Translations under genes and position numbers: made by a program | Origin: Betaproteobacteria bacterium HGW-Betaproteobacteria-6 | GTDB taxonomy: Bacteria; Pseudomonadota; Gammaproteobacteria; Burkholderiales; Rhodocyclaceae | Length of the DNA stretch: 64,000 nucleotides | NCBI GenBank assembly: GCA_002842145.1 | Contig: PHCF01000049.1 | Location: forward strand, 1 to 64,000 | Reading direction: 5' to 3' | The notes under the pieces: model-generated | What the model was told of the DNA's origin: nothing | Seen by the model: the letters and a program-made list of their open reading frames with translations, nothing else | Databases searched by the model: none | Shown here: positions 33,724 through 42,909 of the stretch, piece by piece | Layout: every line of letters starts with the position of its first letter | Position numbering within the stretch: the first letter of the stretch is position 1

Positions 33724-35157
33724 ATGAAAGTCATCATACTCGGCGCCGGCCAGGTTGGTGCCAGCGTAGCCGAAGGCCTGGTTTCGGAAGAGAACGACAT
33801 CACGATGGTCGATTTCGACGCCCCCCGCCTGCTCGCCCTGCAGGACAAGCTCGATCTGCGCACGGTGGTGGGTAACGCGGCGACGCCCAGCGTCCTGCGC
33901 GATGCCGGGGCGGCTGATGCCGATATGCTCATTGCGGTCACGCAAAGCGATCATGCCAATCTGGTCGCCTGCAAGTTAGCTCACAGCGTCTTCAATGTGC
34001 CGACGCGGATTGCCCGCCTGCGCTCGCAGGACTTTCTCGAGGACGCGAGTCTGCTTACGCCGGAAAATTTTGCGGTCGACTTCGCGCTGTGCCCCGAGCA
34101 GGTGATCACCGACTATATTCGCCGGCTCATCGAGTTCCCGGAAGCCCTGCAGGTACTCAATTTTGCCCGGAGCAGGGTGAGCCTCGTGGCCGTGCGTGCT
34201 TACCAGGACGGCTTGCTGGTTGGCCGGCCGATCAAGGAAATGCGCGAACATCTGCCGTTCGGGATGGATGCCCGGATCGCCGCAATCTTTCGCCGGGACC
34301 AGCCGGTTTTTCCCGAGGGCGACACCATTGTCGAGGCCGGGGATGAAGTATTCCTGCTCGCCGCCGCCGAACATATTCGACCGGTCATGCGCCAGCTGCG
34401 GCGCATGATGAAGCCGGTTGAGCGGATCATGATTGCCGGCGGCGGCAATATCGGTCTGCGTCTCGCCAAGTCGCTGGAAAAACGCTACGAGATCAAGCTG
34501 ATCGAAGGCCGCAAGGAGCGGGCCGAGCTGATTGCCAACCAGCTGGACAATACCCTTGTTCTGCTGGGCGATGCGACGGACGAGGAATTGCTGGAACGGG
34601 AAAACATCGCCGAGATGGACCTCTTCCTCGCGGTGACCAACGACGACGAAGACAACATCATGTCCGGTAGCCTGGCCAAGCGCCTGGGTTGCGAGCGCGT
34701 GGTTGCCCTGATCAATCGGCGGGCCTACGCCGAGATGATCGAAGGCGGGCCGATCGATATCGGCATCTCGCCTGCCCAGGTGTCGATTGGCGCCCTGCTG
34801 GCGCATGTCCGGCAAGGCGATGTGGCTGAGGTCCATTCACTGCGCCGCGGCGCGGCCGAAGCACTCGAACTGGTTGCCCATGGTGACGCCAAGACCTCGC
34901 AGATCATCGGCAAGCGCATCGGCGATATTCCCTGGCCACACGGGGTGACGGTGGCTGCCCTGGTCCGCAATTTCGACACGGCCGTCATTGTTGGCCAGAC
35001 TGACGACTGGACAGCCATCACGCGGCATGGCGAGGTCGTCATCGCCCACCACGATACGGTGATCGAGGCGGACGACCATGTGATTGTCTTTTGTACGAGC
35101 AAGAAGCTGGTCAAAAAGGTCGAGAAACTCTTCCAGGTTGGTTTTCACTTTTTTTAG
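33724..35157 (+). CDS. trkA: Trk potassium uptake regulatory protein TrkA
   Basis: Peripheral NAD(H)-binding subunit that gates the TrkH potassium channel. The 477-residue protein has two RCK units: Rossmann domains starting MKVIILGAGQVGASVAEGL and RIMIAGGGNIGLRLAKSLE (about 238), each followed by a TrkA-C domain. The length is the two-domain type. AAAGGGGGAGAT precedes the ATG. It is followed after 9 bp by trkH, so the subunits are co-expressed, together with the NtrYX-like pair upstream. Confidence 0.94.
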   Translation: MKVIILGAGQVGASVAEGLVSEENDITMVDFDAPRLLALQDKLDLRTVVGNAATPSVLRDAGAADADMLIAVTQSDHANLVACKLAHSVFNVPTRIARLRSQDFLEDASLLTPENFAVDFALCPEQVITDYIRRLIEFPEALQVLNFARSRVSLVAVRAYQDGLLVGRPIKEMREHLPFGMDARIAAIFRRDQPVFPEGDTIVEAGDEVFLLAAAEHIRPVMRQLRRMMKPVERIMIAGGGNIGLRLAKSLEKRYEIKLIEGRKERAELIANQLDNTLVLLGDATDEELLERENIAEMDLFLAVTNDDEDNIMSGSLAKRLGCERVVALINRRAYAEMIEGGPIDIGISPAQVSIGALLAHVRQGDVAEVHSLRRGAAEALELVAHGDAKTSQIIGKRIGDIPWPHGVTVAALVRNFDTAVIVGQTDDWTAITRHGEVVIAHHDTVIEADDHVIVFCTSKKLVKKVEKLFQVGFHFF

Positions 35158-35166
35158 GGGTAGACC

Positions 35167-36621
35167 GTGACTCGCTTTGCCCCCGTTTATCGCGCCATGG
35201 GCATGATTACCATGCTCTTTGGCCTGACCATGCTGGCGCCGCTGATTCTGTCCTACGTGACCAATGACGGAGCGCAGGCTGCCTATGACGAAGCTTTCGC
35301 GCTGACCATGCTGTGCGGGGCTTTTCTTTGGTATCGCTATCGACGCTGCAAGCGGGAACTGAACATTCGCGACGGATTCCTGATGGTGGTGCTGGTGTGG
35401 ACCGTGCTGCCCGGATTTGCCGCCATTCCGCTCATGTTGCAACTCGGCATCAGTCATACCGACGCCTATTTCGAGGCTGTTTCCGGCCTGACCACCACCG
35501 GCGCAACGGTGTTGTCCAATCTGGATAGCCTGCCGATGTCGATCAACCTGTGGCGGCACCAACTGGTCTGGCTTGGCGCCATGGGGCTCATCGTTCTCGC
35601 AGTCGCCATCCTGCCCATGCTGGGCATTGGCGGCCGGCAGATGTTCAAGGCGGAAACGCCCGGTCCAATGAAGGATTCCAAGCTGACCCCGCGCATTGCT
35701 GAAACGGCAAAAGGGCTATGGACGGTCTATATCCTGGTCACCATTTTTTGTCTGTTTGCCTACCGCTGGGCCGGCATGAGTTGGTTCGATGCCGTCTGCC
35801 ACACCTTCTCGACCATGGGGCTGGGCGGATTCTCGACACATGACGCCAGTTTCGGTTACTTTGGCTCGTCCAGGATTGAGGCGGTGGCGATCGTCTTCAT
35901 GCTGATCGCCGGCATGAACTTCGCCACGCTCTTTCTGGCCGCCAGCGGGCGCTCGTTGATGCCGTATGTGCGTGATCCGGAAGCCCAATGGTTCGTCGGG
36001 ATCACGTTGATCAGCATTGTCATCGTCGGCACCTATGTATGGAAGGATGGCATCTATGGCGATGTCAATACGGCGATGCGGCACGCCGCGTTCAACGTGG
36101 TTTCCATCGCCACCACGACAGGCTATGCGAGTGTCGACTACGCCCAATGGCCCATTTTTGCCCCGTTGTGGATGCTGTTCCTCTCCAGTTTTGCCACCAG
36201 CGCCGGGTCGACCGGCGGTGGCATCAAAATGATGCGGGCGCTTCTGCTATACAAGCAGGTCTATCGCGAGCTGCTGCGGGCCATGCATCCGAATGCGGTC
36301 TACAACATCCGCATTGGCGGTCAGGTAGCCCCCCAATCCATCTTGTTCGCGGTGCTTTCATTCGGCTTCATGTATATGGTCAGCATCGCGTCATTAACGC
36401 TGGTCCTGGCCTTCACCGGCCTCGATATCGTCACCGCCTTTACCGCCGTTGTTGCCAGCGTCAACAATACCGGGCCGGGTCTCGGCCTGGTTGGGCCATC
36501 GACGACGTATGCCGTACTCGAGGATTTCCAGACCTGGGTGTGCATTTTTGCCATGCTCCTCGGCCGGCTCGAAATATTTACGCTGCTCGTTGTTCTGACC
36601 CCCGCCTTCTGGCGGAAGTGA
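35167..36621 (+). CDS. trkH: Trk system potassium uptake protein TrkH
   Basis: Membrane potassium transporter subunit partnered with TrkA. The 484-residue protein contains four membrane-pore-membrane repeats; filter-like segments include SGLTTTGATVL, FSTMGLGGFSTH, SIATTTGYASVDY and a final SVNNTGPGLGLVG. It starts at a GTG 9 bp after trkA. A strong terminator follows the stop. Confidence 0.95.
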   Translation: MTRFAPVYRAMGMITMLFGLTMLAPLILSYVTNDGAQAAYDEAFALTMLCGAFLWYRYRRCKRELNIRDGFLMVVLVWTVLPGFAAIPLMLQLGISHTDAYFEAVSGLTTTGATVLSNLDSLPMSINLWRHQLVWLGAMGLIVLAVAILPMLGIGGRQMFKAETPGPMKDSKLTPRIAETAKGLWTVYILVTIFCLFAYRWAGMSWFDAVCHTFSTMGLGGFSTHDASFGYFGSSRIEAVAIVFMLIAGMNFATLFLAASGRSLMPYVRDPEAQWFVGITLISIVIVGTYVWKDGIYGDVNTAMRHAAFNVVSIATTTGYASVDYAQWPIFAPLWMLFLSSFATSAGSTGGGIKMMRALLLYKQVYRELLRAMHPNAVYNIRIGGQVAPQSILFAVLSFGFMYMVSIASLTLVLAFTGLDIVTAFTAVVASVNNTGPGLGLVGPSTTYAVLEDFQTWVCIFAMLLGRLEIFTLLVVLTPAFWRK

Positions 36622-36630
36622 CCCGACGCC

Positions 36631-36664
36631 CGGAAAGGCGGATAATTCCGCCTTTCCGATTTTC
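36631..36664 (+). terminator. Rho-independent terminator after trkH
   Basis: Perfect 12-bp stem CGGAAAGGCGGA / TCCGCCTTTCCG with loop TAAT, followed by ATTTT. It separates the trk operon from hemE. Confidence 0.88.
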
Positions 36665-36678
36665 TGGCGGAGTCCGAC

Positions 36679-37746
36679 GTGAGCCGACCCAAGAACGATA
36701 CTTTCCTGCGCGCCCTTCTCAAAGAGCCGACCGATTACACCCCGCTGTGGCTGATGCGTCAGGCTGGGCGCTACCTGCCCGAGTATTGCGAAACCCGCAA
36801 ACGGGCGGGCAACTTCCTGAACCTCTGCAAGTCGCCGGCCATGGCCTGTGAAGTGACGCTGCAACCGCTGGCCCGTTACGACCTGGACGCCGCGATCCTG
36901 TTCTCCGATATTCTGACCGTACCCGATGCAATGGGCCTCGGCCTGTATTTCGCCGAAGGCGAGGGGCCGAAATTCGAGCGTCCGCTGCGCGAAGAATGGG
37001 CCATCAACAACCTGACCGCCCCGGATCCCTACGAACATCTCGGCTACGTCATGGATGCCGTTTCGGAAATTCGCCGGGCACTCGACAACTCGGTTCCGCT
37101 CATCGGCTTCTCCGGCAGCCCCTATACGCTGGCCTGCTACATGGTCGAAGGCGAGGGCTCGAGCGATTTCCGCAATATCAAGGGCATGCTCTACAACCGT
37201 CCGGACCTGCTGCACCGCATCCTGTCGGTGACTGCCGATTCCGTGATCGCCTACCTGAACGCCCAGATCGACTGCGGCGCCCAGGCCGTGATGATTTTCG
37301 ATACCTGGGGTGGCTCGCTGTCGAATGCGGCCTACGAAGAATTTTCCCTGCAGTACATGCGTCGTATCGTTGCCGGCCTGAAAAAGGAAAAGGACGGCCA
37401 GCGCGTTCCGAGTATCGTGTTTACCAAGAATGGCGGCTTGTGGCTCGACAAGATTGCCGACATCGGTTGCGATGCGGTCGGTCTCGACTGGACCATCGAT
37501 ATCGGCGATGCGCGCCGTCGGGTTGGCGACAAGGTGGCACTGCAGGGCAACCTCGACCCGAACGTGCTGTTTGCGCAACCGGAAATCGTTGCTGCCGAAG
37601 CGAAAAAAGTGCTCGATAGCTTCGGCCCGGCCAATACCGGCCACGTTTTCAACCTGGGTCACGGCATTTCCCAATTCACACCGCCGGATAGCGTGACGGC
37701 ACTGGTCGAAACGGTGCATGCACACAGCAGGCTATTACGTAAGTAA
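36679..37746 (+). CDS. hemE: Uroporphyrinogen decarboxylase
   Basis: Decarboxylates uroporphyrinogen III to coproporphyrinogen III in haem synthesis. The 355-residue protein has the N-terminal signature [15 protein letters not shown], then the conserved [15 protein letters not shown] and [16 protein letters not shown]. Further on are [38 protein letters not shown] and [10 protein letters not shown]. The start is a GTG 15 bp beyond the trkH terminator. Confidence 0.96.
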   Translation: MSRPKNDTFLRALLKEPTDYTPLWLMRQAGRYLPEYCETRKRAGNFLNLCKSPAMACEVTLQPLARYDLDAAILFSDILTVPDAMGLGLYFAEGEGPKFERPLREEWAINNLTAPDPYEHLGYVMDAVSEIRRALDNSVPLIGFSGSPYTLACYMVEGEGSSDFRNIKGMLYNRPDLLHRILSVTADSVIAYLNAQIDCGAQAVMIFDTWGGSLSNAAYEEFSLQYMRRIVAGLKKEKDGQRVPSIVFTKNGGLWLDKIADIGCDAVGLDWTIDIGDARRRVGDKVALQGNLDPNVLFAQPEIVAAEAKKVLDSFGPANTGHVFNLGHGISQFTPPDSVTALVETVHAHSRLLRK

Positions 37747-38022
37747 TAGCCATAAGTGAGCGGTGAGGCTTGACTTATGCACAGAGTTTTGCCTCTCGCT
37801 GAAAATAAACTCCGAAAACCCCTTGACTCGGCATTGTTTGTTTAAATTATTGAATTTAAACAAATAGTGCTGTTGCTCAATATTTCGGCAGAGTGACGGA
37901 ATCCTTACCAAACCGTTACTTGGCGCCATAGTCCAAAAGAAATCCACAAAGTTATCCACAGTTTTTGTGGACAACTCAAAATCTCCGGTTTTGGGTCGCA
38001 ATAAATCCGATTTTTTGGAGAA
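37747..38022. promoter_or_regulatory. hemE-priA intergenic region with a DnaA-box cluster and AT-rich palindrome
   Basis: 276 bp, AT-rich compared with its neighbours. It holds TTATGCACA at 37775-37783 (matches TTATNCACA), a perfect DnaA box TTATCCACA at 37952-37960, and the facing near-box TGTGGACAA at 37966-37974. A half-match AATCCACA lies at 37941-37948. Between them is a perfect 12-bp inverted repeat TTTGTTTAAATT / AATTTAAACAAA with loop ATTG (37837-37864). DnaA boxes beside an AT-rich duplex-unwinding-like element resemble an origin or a DnaA-controlled promoter for priA. Confidence 0.6.
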
Positions 38023-40029
38023 ATGACGGCTTCGGCCGGAAAATCCATGCCCGTTTTGCGCATCGCCCTCGATTTGCCCCTACATCGCCTTTTTGATTAT
38101 GTGGCTGAGGCGGCGTCGACCGTAGATATCGGTTACCGGGTTCGCGTGCCGTTCGGGCGAGGCGAGCGCATTGGGGTCATCGTCGATGTTGTCCATGCAA
38201 GCGACTGGCCGCTCGATCAGCTCAAGCCGGCCGGTGAAATACTCCGCGACTTGCCGGCGCTGCCCCCGGACTTTTTCCGACTTTGCGAATTTGCGAGCAC
38301 TTACTATCAGGCCGCGTTCGGCGAGGTGGTGCTGCAGGCCTTGCCGGTCGGGCTCAAGCGTCTTGATCCACCGGAGCGTCGAAAAGGTCGGACCCCGCGA
38401 AAGGCGGAGCAGATTCAGCCTCCGGCGCTAACCGATGAGCAGGCCTCTGCGCTGGCGGCTATCGATCCGGCGGCGGGGTTTTCCGTGCATTTGCTGCACG
38501 GTGTCACTGGCAGCGGCAAAACCGAGGTCTATCTGCGCCTCGTCGAAAAGGCGCTGTCGGCCGGTCGTCAGGCCTTGCTGCTGGTTCCCGAAATCAATCT
38601 GACGCCCCAACTCGAAGGCCGGGTGCGGGCCCGCTTTCCCGATGCCGAAGTGGTTTCCCTGCACAGCGAACTGGCCGAAGCGGCGCGTGAGCGCAACTGG
38701 CGGGCAGCCTTTGCCGGCGAGGCGAGCATCGTTCTCGGCACGCGGCTTTCAATCTTTACGCCGCTGCCCCGACTCGGCCTGATCGTCATCGATGAAGAAC
38801 ATGATTCATCGTTCAAGCAGCAGGACGGCATGCGTTACTCGGCGCGCGACGTTGGTGTTTTTCGCGCCCACCAGCTTGGCATTCCCATCCTGCTCGGCTC
38901 GGCGACGCCCTCGCTCGAATCGTGGGCCAATGCCCAAGGCCGGCGCTATGGTCTGCTCACCCTGAATCAGCGGGCCAATCCGGCGGCCAAGCTACCGGCA
39001 GTGCACGTGATCAACACCAAGAAAATGGTCCTCAAGGAGGGCGTCAGCGAACCGCTGATCGCGGCCATCAAGGAACGTCTGGTGCGCGGCGAGCAAAGCC
39101 TGGTCTTCCTGAACCGCCGGGGTTACGCGCCGGTTTTGGCCTGCCCGGCTTGTGGCTGGATTTCGCGGTGCACGCGCTGCGCCGCCAACATGGTGCTGCA
39201 CCTCGCCGATCGCCGCCTGCGTTGCCACCATTGCGGTTGCGAACACCGCGTTCCGAAGGCCTGTCCGACCTGTGGCAATCAGGACATCCACCCGTTCGGG
39301 CGCGGTACGCAGCGTCTGGAAGCGTGGCTGCAGGAGCAGTTTCCCGAAGCGCGTGTGCTGCGCGTCGACCGCGATTCGGTGAAGAGCCGCAAGCAGTGGG
39401 AGGCCATGCTGGAACTCATCCACGGCGGTCAGGCCGACATTCTGGTCGGTACCCAGATGCTGGCCAAGGGCCACGATTTCCCGAAATTGACGCTGGTTGG
39501 CGCGCTCGGCGCCGATGCCGCGCTCTACGCCGCCGACTGGCGCGCCCCGGAGCGCCTGTTCGCGCAGCTCATGCAGGTTGCCGGGCGGGCTGGGCGGGCC
39601 GAACTCAAGGGCGAGGTGCTGATCCAGACCGAGTATCCGGATCACCCGCTGTTTGCCGCGCTGGTCGAGCACGACTATCCGGGATTTGCCGCCCAGCAGC
39701 TCAAGGAGCGCGAACAGGCCGGCTTCCCGCCCTATGCTTTCCAGGCCGTACTGCGCGCTGAAGCGCCGGAAATGGCCGACGCCATCGCTTTCCTCAATGT
39801 CGCCGCGACCTTGCCGCTGGTTGGTGAGCACGAAAACGTCATGATTTATGACCCGGTGCCGATGAAACTGGCCCGGCTGGCCAATCTGGAACGCGGCCAG
39901 TTGCTGGCCGAGTCCTGTTCCCGTCCCGCCTTGCAGCATTTTCTGCCGCGCTGGCGGGAGGCCATTGAAGGCATCAAGGCGCCATCGAAACTGCGCTGGC
40001 ACATCGAGGTCGATCCGCTCGAGTTCTGA
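38023..40029 (+). CDS. priA: Primosomal replication restart helicase PriA
   Basis: Restarts collapsed replication forks by recognising branched DNA and loading DnaB. The 668-residue protein has an N-terminal 3'-end-binding domain (MPVLRIALDLPLHRLFDYV). The helicase core has Walker A GVTGSGKTE, the DEEH box IVIDEEHDSSFKQQ and GSATPSLESW. A zinc-binding insert carries CPACGWISRCTRC, CHHCGC and CPTCGN, and GRAGRAELKGEVLIQT follows. ATG 38023 has GGAG unusually close; ATG 38047 (MPVLRIA), with GGAA better spaced, is a credible alternative. DnaA boxes lie immediately upstream. Confidence 0.95.
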   Translation: MTASAGKSMPVLRIALDLPLHRLFDYVAEAASTVDIGYRVRVPFGRGERIGVIVDVVHASDWPLDQLKPAGEILRDLPALPPDFFRLCEFASTYYQAAFGEVVLQALPVGLKRLDPPERRKGRTPRKAEQIQPPALTDEQASALAAIDPAAGFSVHLLHGVTGSGKTEVYLRLVEKALSAGRQALLLVPEINLTPQLEGRVRARFPDAEVVSLHSELAEAARERNWRAAFAGEASIVLGTRLSIFTPLPRLGLIVIDEEHDSSFKQQDGMRYSARDVGVFRAHQLGIPILLGSATPSLESWANAQGRRYGLLTLNQRANPAAKLPAVHVINTKKMVLKEGVSEPLIAAIKERLVRGEQSLVFLNRRGYAPVLACPACGWISRCTRCAANMVLHLADRRLRCHHCGCEHRVPKACPTCGNQDIHPFGRGTQRLEAWLQEQFPEARVLRVDRDSVKSRKQWEAMLELIHGGQADILVGTQMLAKGHDFPKLTLVGALGADAALYAADWRAPERLFAQLMQVAGRAGRAELKGEVLIQTEYPDHPLFAALVEHDYPGFAAQQLKEREQAGFPPYAFQAVLRAEAPEMADAIAFLNVAATLPLVGEHENVMIYDPVPMKLARLANLERGQLLAESCSRPALQHFLPRWREAIEGIKAPSKLRWHIEVDPLEF

Positions 40030-40050
40030 CCTCCCGGCGCTCGATGTTTT

Positions 40051-40066
40051 CGGCACGACCCTTGCA
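40051..40066 (+). promoter_or_regulatory. Sigma-54 promoter of the EF-hand gene
   Basis: CGGCACGACCCTTGCA matches TGGCACG-N4-TTGCA with GG (40052-40053) and GC (40064-40065) exactly 12 bases apart. The expected start near 40077 lies 23 bp before the ATG at 40100. Confidence 0.75.
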
Positions 40067-40099
40067 CTGAGGTAAGCCCAATCACGCAAGGAATCGATC

Positions 40100-41083
40100 A
40101 TGAAAATTCAGGATTCGAACGTTCAGCTGTCGTCCACGCACGAAGCGAGTCGCAGCCAGGAGCTGGAGATCACCAGCGTGCGCGAGTTTCGGCGCATCTT
40201 CGACGATCTCTCGCTAAACCCGGCCGAGGTGCGGAAAACCGAGCGGCAGAAAATCCAGCAGATGCTGCAATCGCTGCTCGACGCCATCATGGCGGCAATG
40301 GATGGCAAGAAAGTCGGGGAAAAGTTTGCCGCCGGCGAGGCCTTGCCGGCTCAGCCGGCGGTCGCCCGGCGCGGCGCAGAAATCAGTTGGCAGCGGACGA
40401 TCCGGGAGACGGTCAGCGAATCGGAGAAGACGACGGTATGCGGCAACGGCAAGGTGACGACCTGCGATGGCAAAGTCATCGAATTCGACTATGCACTGGC
40501 CATGGAGCGCAATTACGCCAGCGAGAAGGTGGAAGAAGAGAGCGGCACCGTCAAGTTGAGCGATCCACTGATGCTCAGTTTCAACGGCAAGGCCTGCGAG
40601 CTGACCGAGGATTGCATCGCCTTCGATCTGAATGCCGATGGCACTGCCGAGCAGATTCCCGGCATCGGCCAGGGCAGCGGCTATCTGGTGTTCGACCGGA
40701 ACGGCAATGGCAAGGCCGACGATGGCAGCGAATTGTTCGGCGTCGCCAGTGGCAATGGTTTCACCGATCTGGCCAAACTCGACGACGACCATAATGGCTG
40801 GATCGACGAGGCCGATGCCGCCTTTGGCCAACTCGGCGTGTGGTCGGCCACGGGTTACGGTTCGCTCAAGGACCAGGGCGTCGGCGCGCTCTACACTTCT
40901 ACGGTCAACGCTGAATTTTCGCTAAAAACGAAATCCAACGAACTGCTCGGGCAGATTCGGGCGGCCGGGCTTTACCTTTCCGAGGCGGGCGAAGTCGGCC
41001 ACTTGCAGCAGGTCGACCTCGTGGTTTCAGACTTGCCGGCGGGGTCTGAGCATCCAGATCAGGGCCAGGAACTGGCCGCCTAA
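40100..41083 (+). CDS. EF-hand calcium-binding-type protein of unknown function
   Basis: A 327-residue protein without a recognisable signal peptide or membrane helix. Residues about 174-250 hold two to three Asp-rich loops of EF-hand/dockerin type: FDLNADGTAEQIP, FDRNGNGKADDGSELFG and LDDDHNGWIDEADAAFG. The 'FDRNGNGxxDDGSELFG...DxxxNGWID' pattern is widespread in large proteobacterial calcium-binding surface proteins, but here it is a stand-alone, probably cytosolic or non-classically exported protein. Two CxGNG/CDGK-like Cys (VCGNGKVTTCDGK) precede it. Transcription from the sigma-54 promoter is a rare clue to its regulation (motility, nitrogen or surface functions). Its 3' end overlaps the convergent MFS gene by 57 bp. 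Confidence 0.7.
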   Translation: MKIQDSNVQLSSTHEASRSQELEITSVREFRRIFDDLSLNPAEVRKTERQKIQQMLQSLLDAIMAAMDGKKVGEKFAAGEALPAQPAVARRGAEISWQRTIRETVSESEKTTVCGNGKVTTCDGKVIEFDYALAMERNYASEKVEEESGTVKLSDPLMLSFNGKACELTEDCIAFDLNADGTAEQIPGIGQGSGYLVFDRNGNGKADDGSELFGVASGNGFTDLAKLDDDHNGWIDEADAAFGQLGVWSATGYGSLKDQGVGALYTSTVNAEFSLKTKSNELLGQIRAAGLYLSEAGEVGHLQQVDLVVSDLPAGSEHPDQGQELAA

Positions 41084-42244
41084 CAGCGTGAAGAAGGCGC
41101 TGCGAAAAGCCGTATCGCCCGCCCAGCCATGAGCTTGCAGGGCATCGACCAGTATCCCGATGCCCCATTGCAGGCCGAAGGCGCCGGCAAAAACCAGCAG
41201 GTTGAGGGCGGTGTTCGCTCGCCCCGAGAGGCTGGACGGGAAGGCCTGGGCGACCAGCGCATAGGAGACGTTGGAGAGCGAGAAACAGGCGCCGAGAACA
41301 GGCCACAGCAGGTTGCCGGCAAAGGTGGGCAGGCTGCTGATCAGGGCGAGCAGGCCAATGGCGACAAGCATGGAGGCGCGATAGATGGTGTCGAGCTTGA
41401 TGCCGCGGTGCACCAGACGGGTGGCGAAGAAGCCCATGAACACGAAACCGCCGAGCATGGCGCCGCTCATCAAGGTCAGGCGGCCAGCAATCGCGGCCCC
41501 ATCCAGACCTTCCATCACCGTCATCCAGCGCGCCACCCACAGGCCTTGAATGGCCATGAAACCGCCGGTAAACCAGAAGCCCATCGGGGCATAGCGCCAG
41601 AAGTGGGCGCTCGAGAATATTCGTTTGACCCCGGCCAGTTGCTCGGCCAGGCCGCTGCCGCCTGTCTCAACGGGCTTGTCGGGAGCGACGAAGAGGATCG
41701 TGGCAGCAACGGCCAGGGTGGCTACCGAGAGAGCAAAGACGATTTCCTGCCAACTCGCGAAGCCGAGCGCCAATTCCAGCGGCTTCGACGCGGCCAGCGC
41801 GCCGAGACCGCCCGAGGCCATGATCCAGCCGGTCAGCGAGGCTTGCCGCTCAGGGGGAAACCACTGAGCAAAGGCCTTGAACGAAGCCATCAGGCAGGCC
41901 GAAACGCCAAGGCCGATCATGGCGCGCCCCATTGCCAGGCCACCCAATTCGTCTGACAACGCGAAAACGGCCGCCCCGGCGGCGGCGATGACGAGCAATC
42001 CCGCCTCGACACGACGCGGACCAAAGCGATCGAGCAACATGCCGAGCGGCAACTGGGCGGCGCCGAAGGCGAGAAAATAGGTGCTCGTCAGCAGGCCCAG
42101 CGCGTTGTCGCCAAGACTGAGTTCGCGGGCGAGAACCGGGCCGATGACGGCGTTGGCAGTCCGGTAGAGATAGGACAGGAAATAGCCGGCAGCAAACGGC
42201 AGAAACAGCCTGATCCACAGGCGGCGAGCGTCGGTTTCGTTCAT
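41027..42244 (-). CDS. MFS transporter
   Basis: A 405-residue major facilitator with about 12 membrane helices and the MFS loop motif LPLGMLLDRFGPRRVEAG between helices 2 and 3. The N-terminus (RLWIRLFLPFAAGYFLSYLYRTANAVIGP) is typical of the proteobacterial YjjL/UhpC-like group. The substrate is unknown. ATG 42244 is chosen because the longer open frame upstream overlaps the MOSC gene; the overlap with that gene's stop (42241) is 4 bp, so the two are coupled. Confidence 0.85.
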   Translation of the reverse strand: MNETDARRLWIRLFLPFAAGYFLSYLYRTANAVIGPVLARELSLGDNALGLLTSTYFLAFGAAQLPLGMLLDRFGPRRVEAGLLVIAAAGAAVFALSDELGGLAMGRAMIGLGVSACLMASFKAFAQWFPPERQASLTGWIMASGGLGALAASKPLELALGFASWQEIVFALSVATLAVAATILFVAPDKPVETGGSGLAEQLAGVKRIFSSAHFWRYAPMGFWFTGGFMAIQGLWVARWMTVMEGLDGAAIAGRLTLMSGAMLGGFVFMGFFATRLVHRGIKLDTIYRASMLVAIGLLALISSLPTFAGNLLWPVLGACFSLSNVSYALVAQAFPSSLSGRANTALNLLVFAGAFGLQWGIGILVDALQAHGWAGDTAFRSAFFTLLGGQFLALIWMLRPRRQV

Positions 42245-42891
42245 GGGTTTTCGGGTTTCGCGTGGAACGCCACCGGCGCGGGCGACGTCTTTTCTGGATT
42301 TTTGCGGAGCCATTCGACACGTGAAACGATTTTTTGTTGCCAGTTTTTGGCAATGCCGGGGCTGGCGGCGAGTTTTTCCAGATCGGCAAGGGCGGGGCGA
42401 TGGGCTTGCCAGCACAGCATCGCCTCGCCCAGCGTGAAGCTGCCCTCGGCGGCCAGGACCAGTTCGAGCCGGTCGCCGGGCGTTACGTGGCCGGGGGTGA
42501 CGACGCGCCAGTACCAGCCGGTCAGCCGATGCTCGGCGATGAAGGCAGCCATGCCGTCGCTGGCGAAGCGCTCGTCGATTTTCATGTCGCCGATGCGGAC
42601 ATCGCTTTCGTCGAGGTCGGCCGTCGAGATGTTTTCCCCGAGGCTGCCGATGACAAGTTGTGGTGCCGCCTCCGGGAAACGTTCGGCCAGTCTGGCGTAA
42701 TGGCGTGCCGGGTAGAGGTGGACGGCCTTTTCGGGGCCGCCGTGTACGCGCCGGTCGGCCTGCTGGTCGCCGACGAAGCCTGCGCGGCTGAGTTCGAGCC
42801 GGCCGACAGCTGGCTGCTTGTACATGCCGGTCGGTCGGCCGGAGTCAGGAAGTGGGCGTATGCCGCCGATGAAGAGGGAAACGTCTGCCAT
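42241..42891 (-). CDS. YiiM-like MOSC domain protein, apparently lacking the conserved Cys segment
   Basis: MOSC proteins bind sulfur or molybdenum cofactor; YiiM reduces N-hydroxylated compounds. In 216 residues the N-terminal part (GRLELSRAGFVGDQQADRRVHGGPEKAV is residues about 29-56) and LGENISTADLDESDV look normal. The C-terminal part (GMAAFIAEHRLTGWYWRV onward) is also normal. Between them VRIGD runs straight into MKIDERF. YiiM proteins have about 18 more residues here, including the Q-P-R-x-P-C-(W/Y)-K motif with the catalytic Cys. This looks like an in-frame deletion near 42588. If real, the protein is probably inactive. Confidence 0.8.
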   Translation of the reverse strand: MADVSLFIGGIRPLPDSGRPTGMYKQPAVGRLELSRAGFVGDQQADRRVHGGPEKAVHLYPARHYARLAERFPEAAPQLVIGSLGENISTADLDESDVRIGDMKIDERFASDGMAAFIAEHRLTGWYWRVVTPGHVTPGDRLELVLAAEGSFTLGEAMLCWQAHRPALADLEKLAASPGIAKNWQQKIVSRVEWLRKNPEKTSPAPVAFHAKPENP

Positions 42892-42909
42892 GGTCGCCGG
42901 ATTTTGCCA

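Noticed and set aside
42248-42261. GTTTCGCGTGGAAC, one base from the parS-like 14-mer
   Set aside because: It breaks the CACGTG core and lies in the coding end of the MOSC gene; treated as chance.
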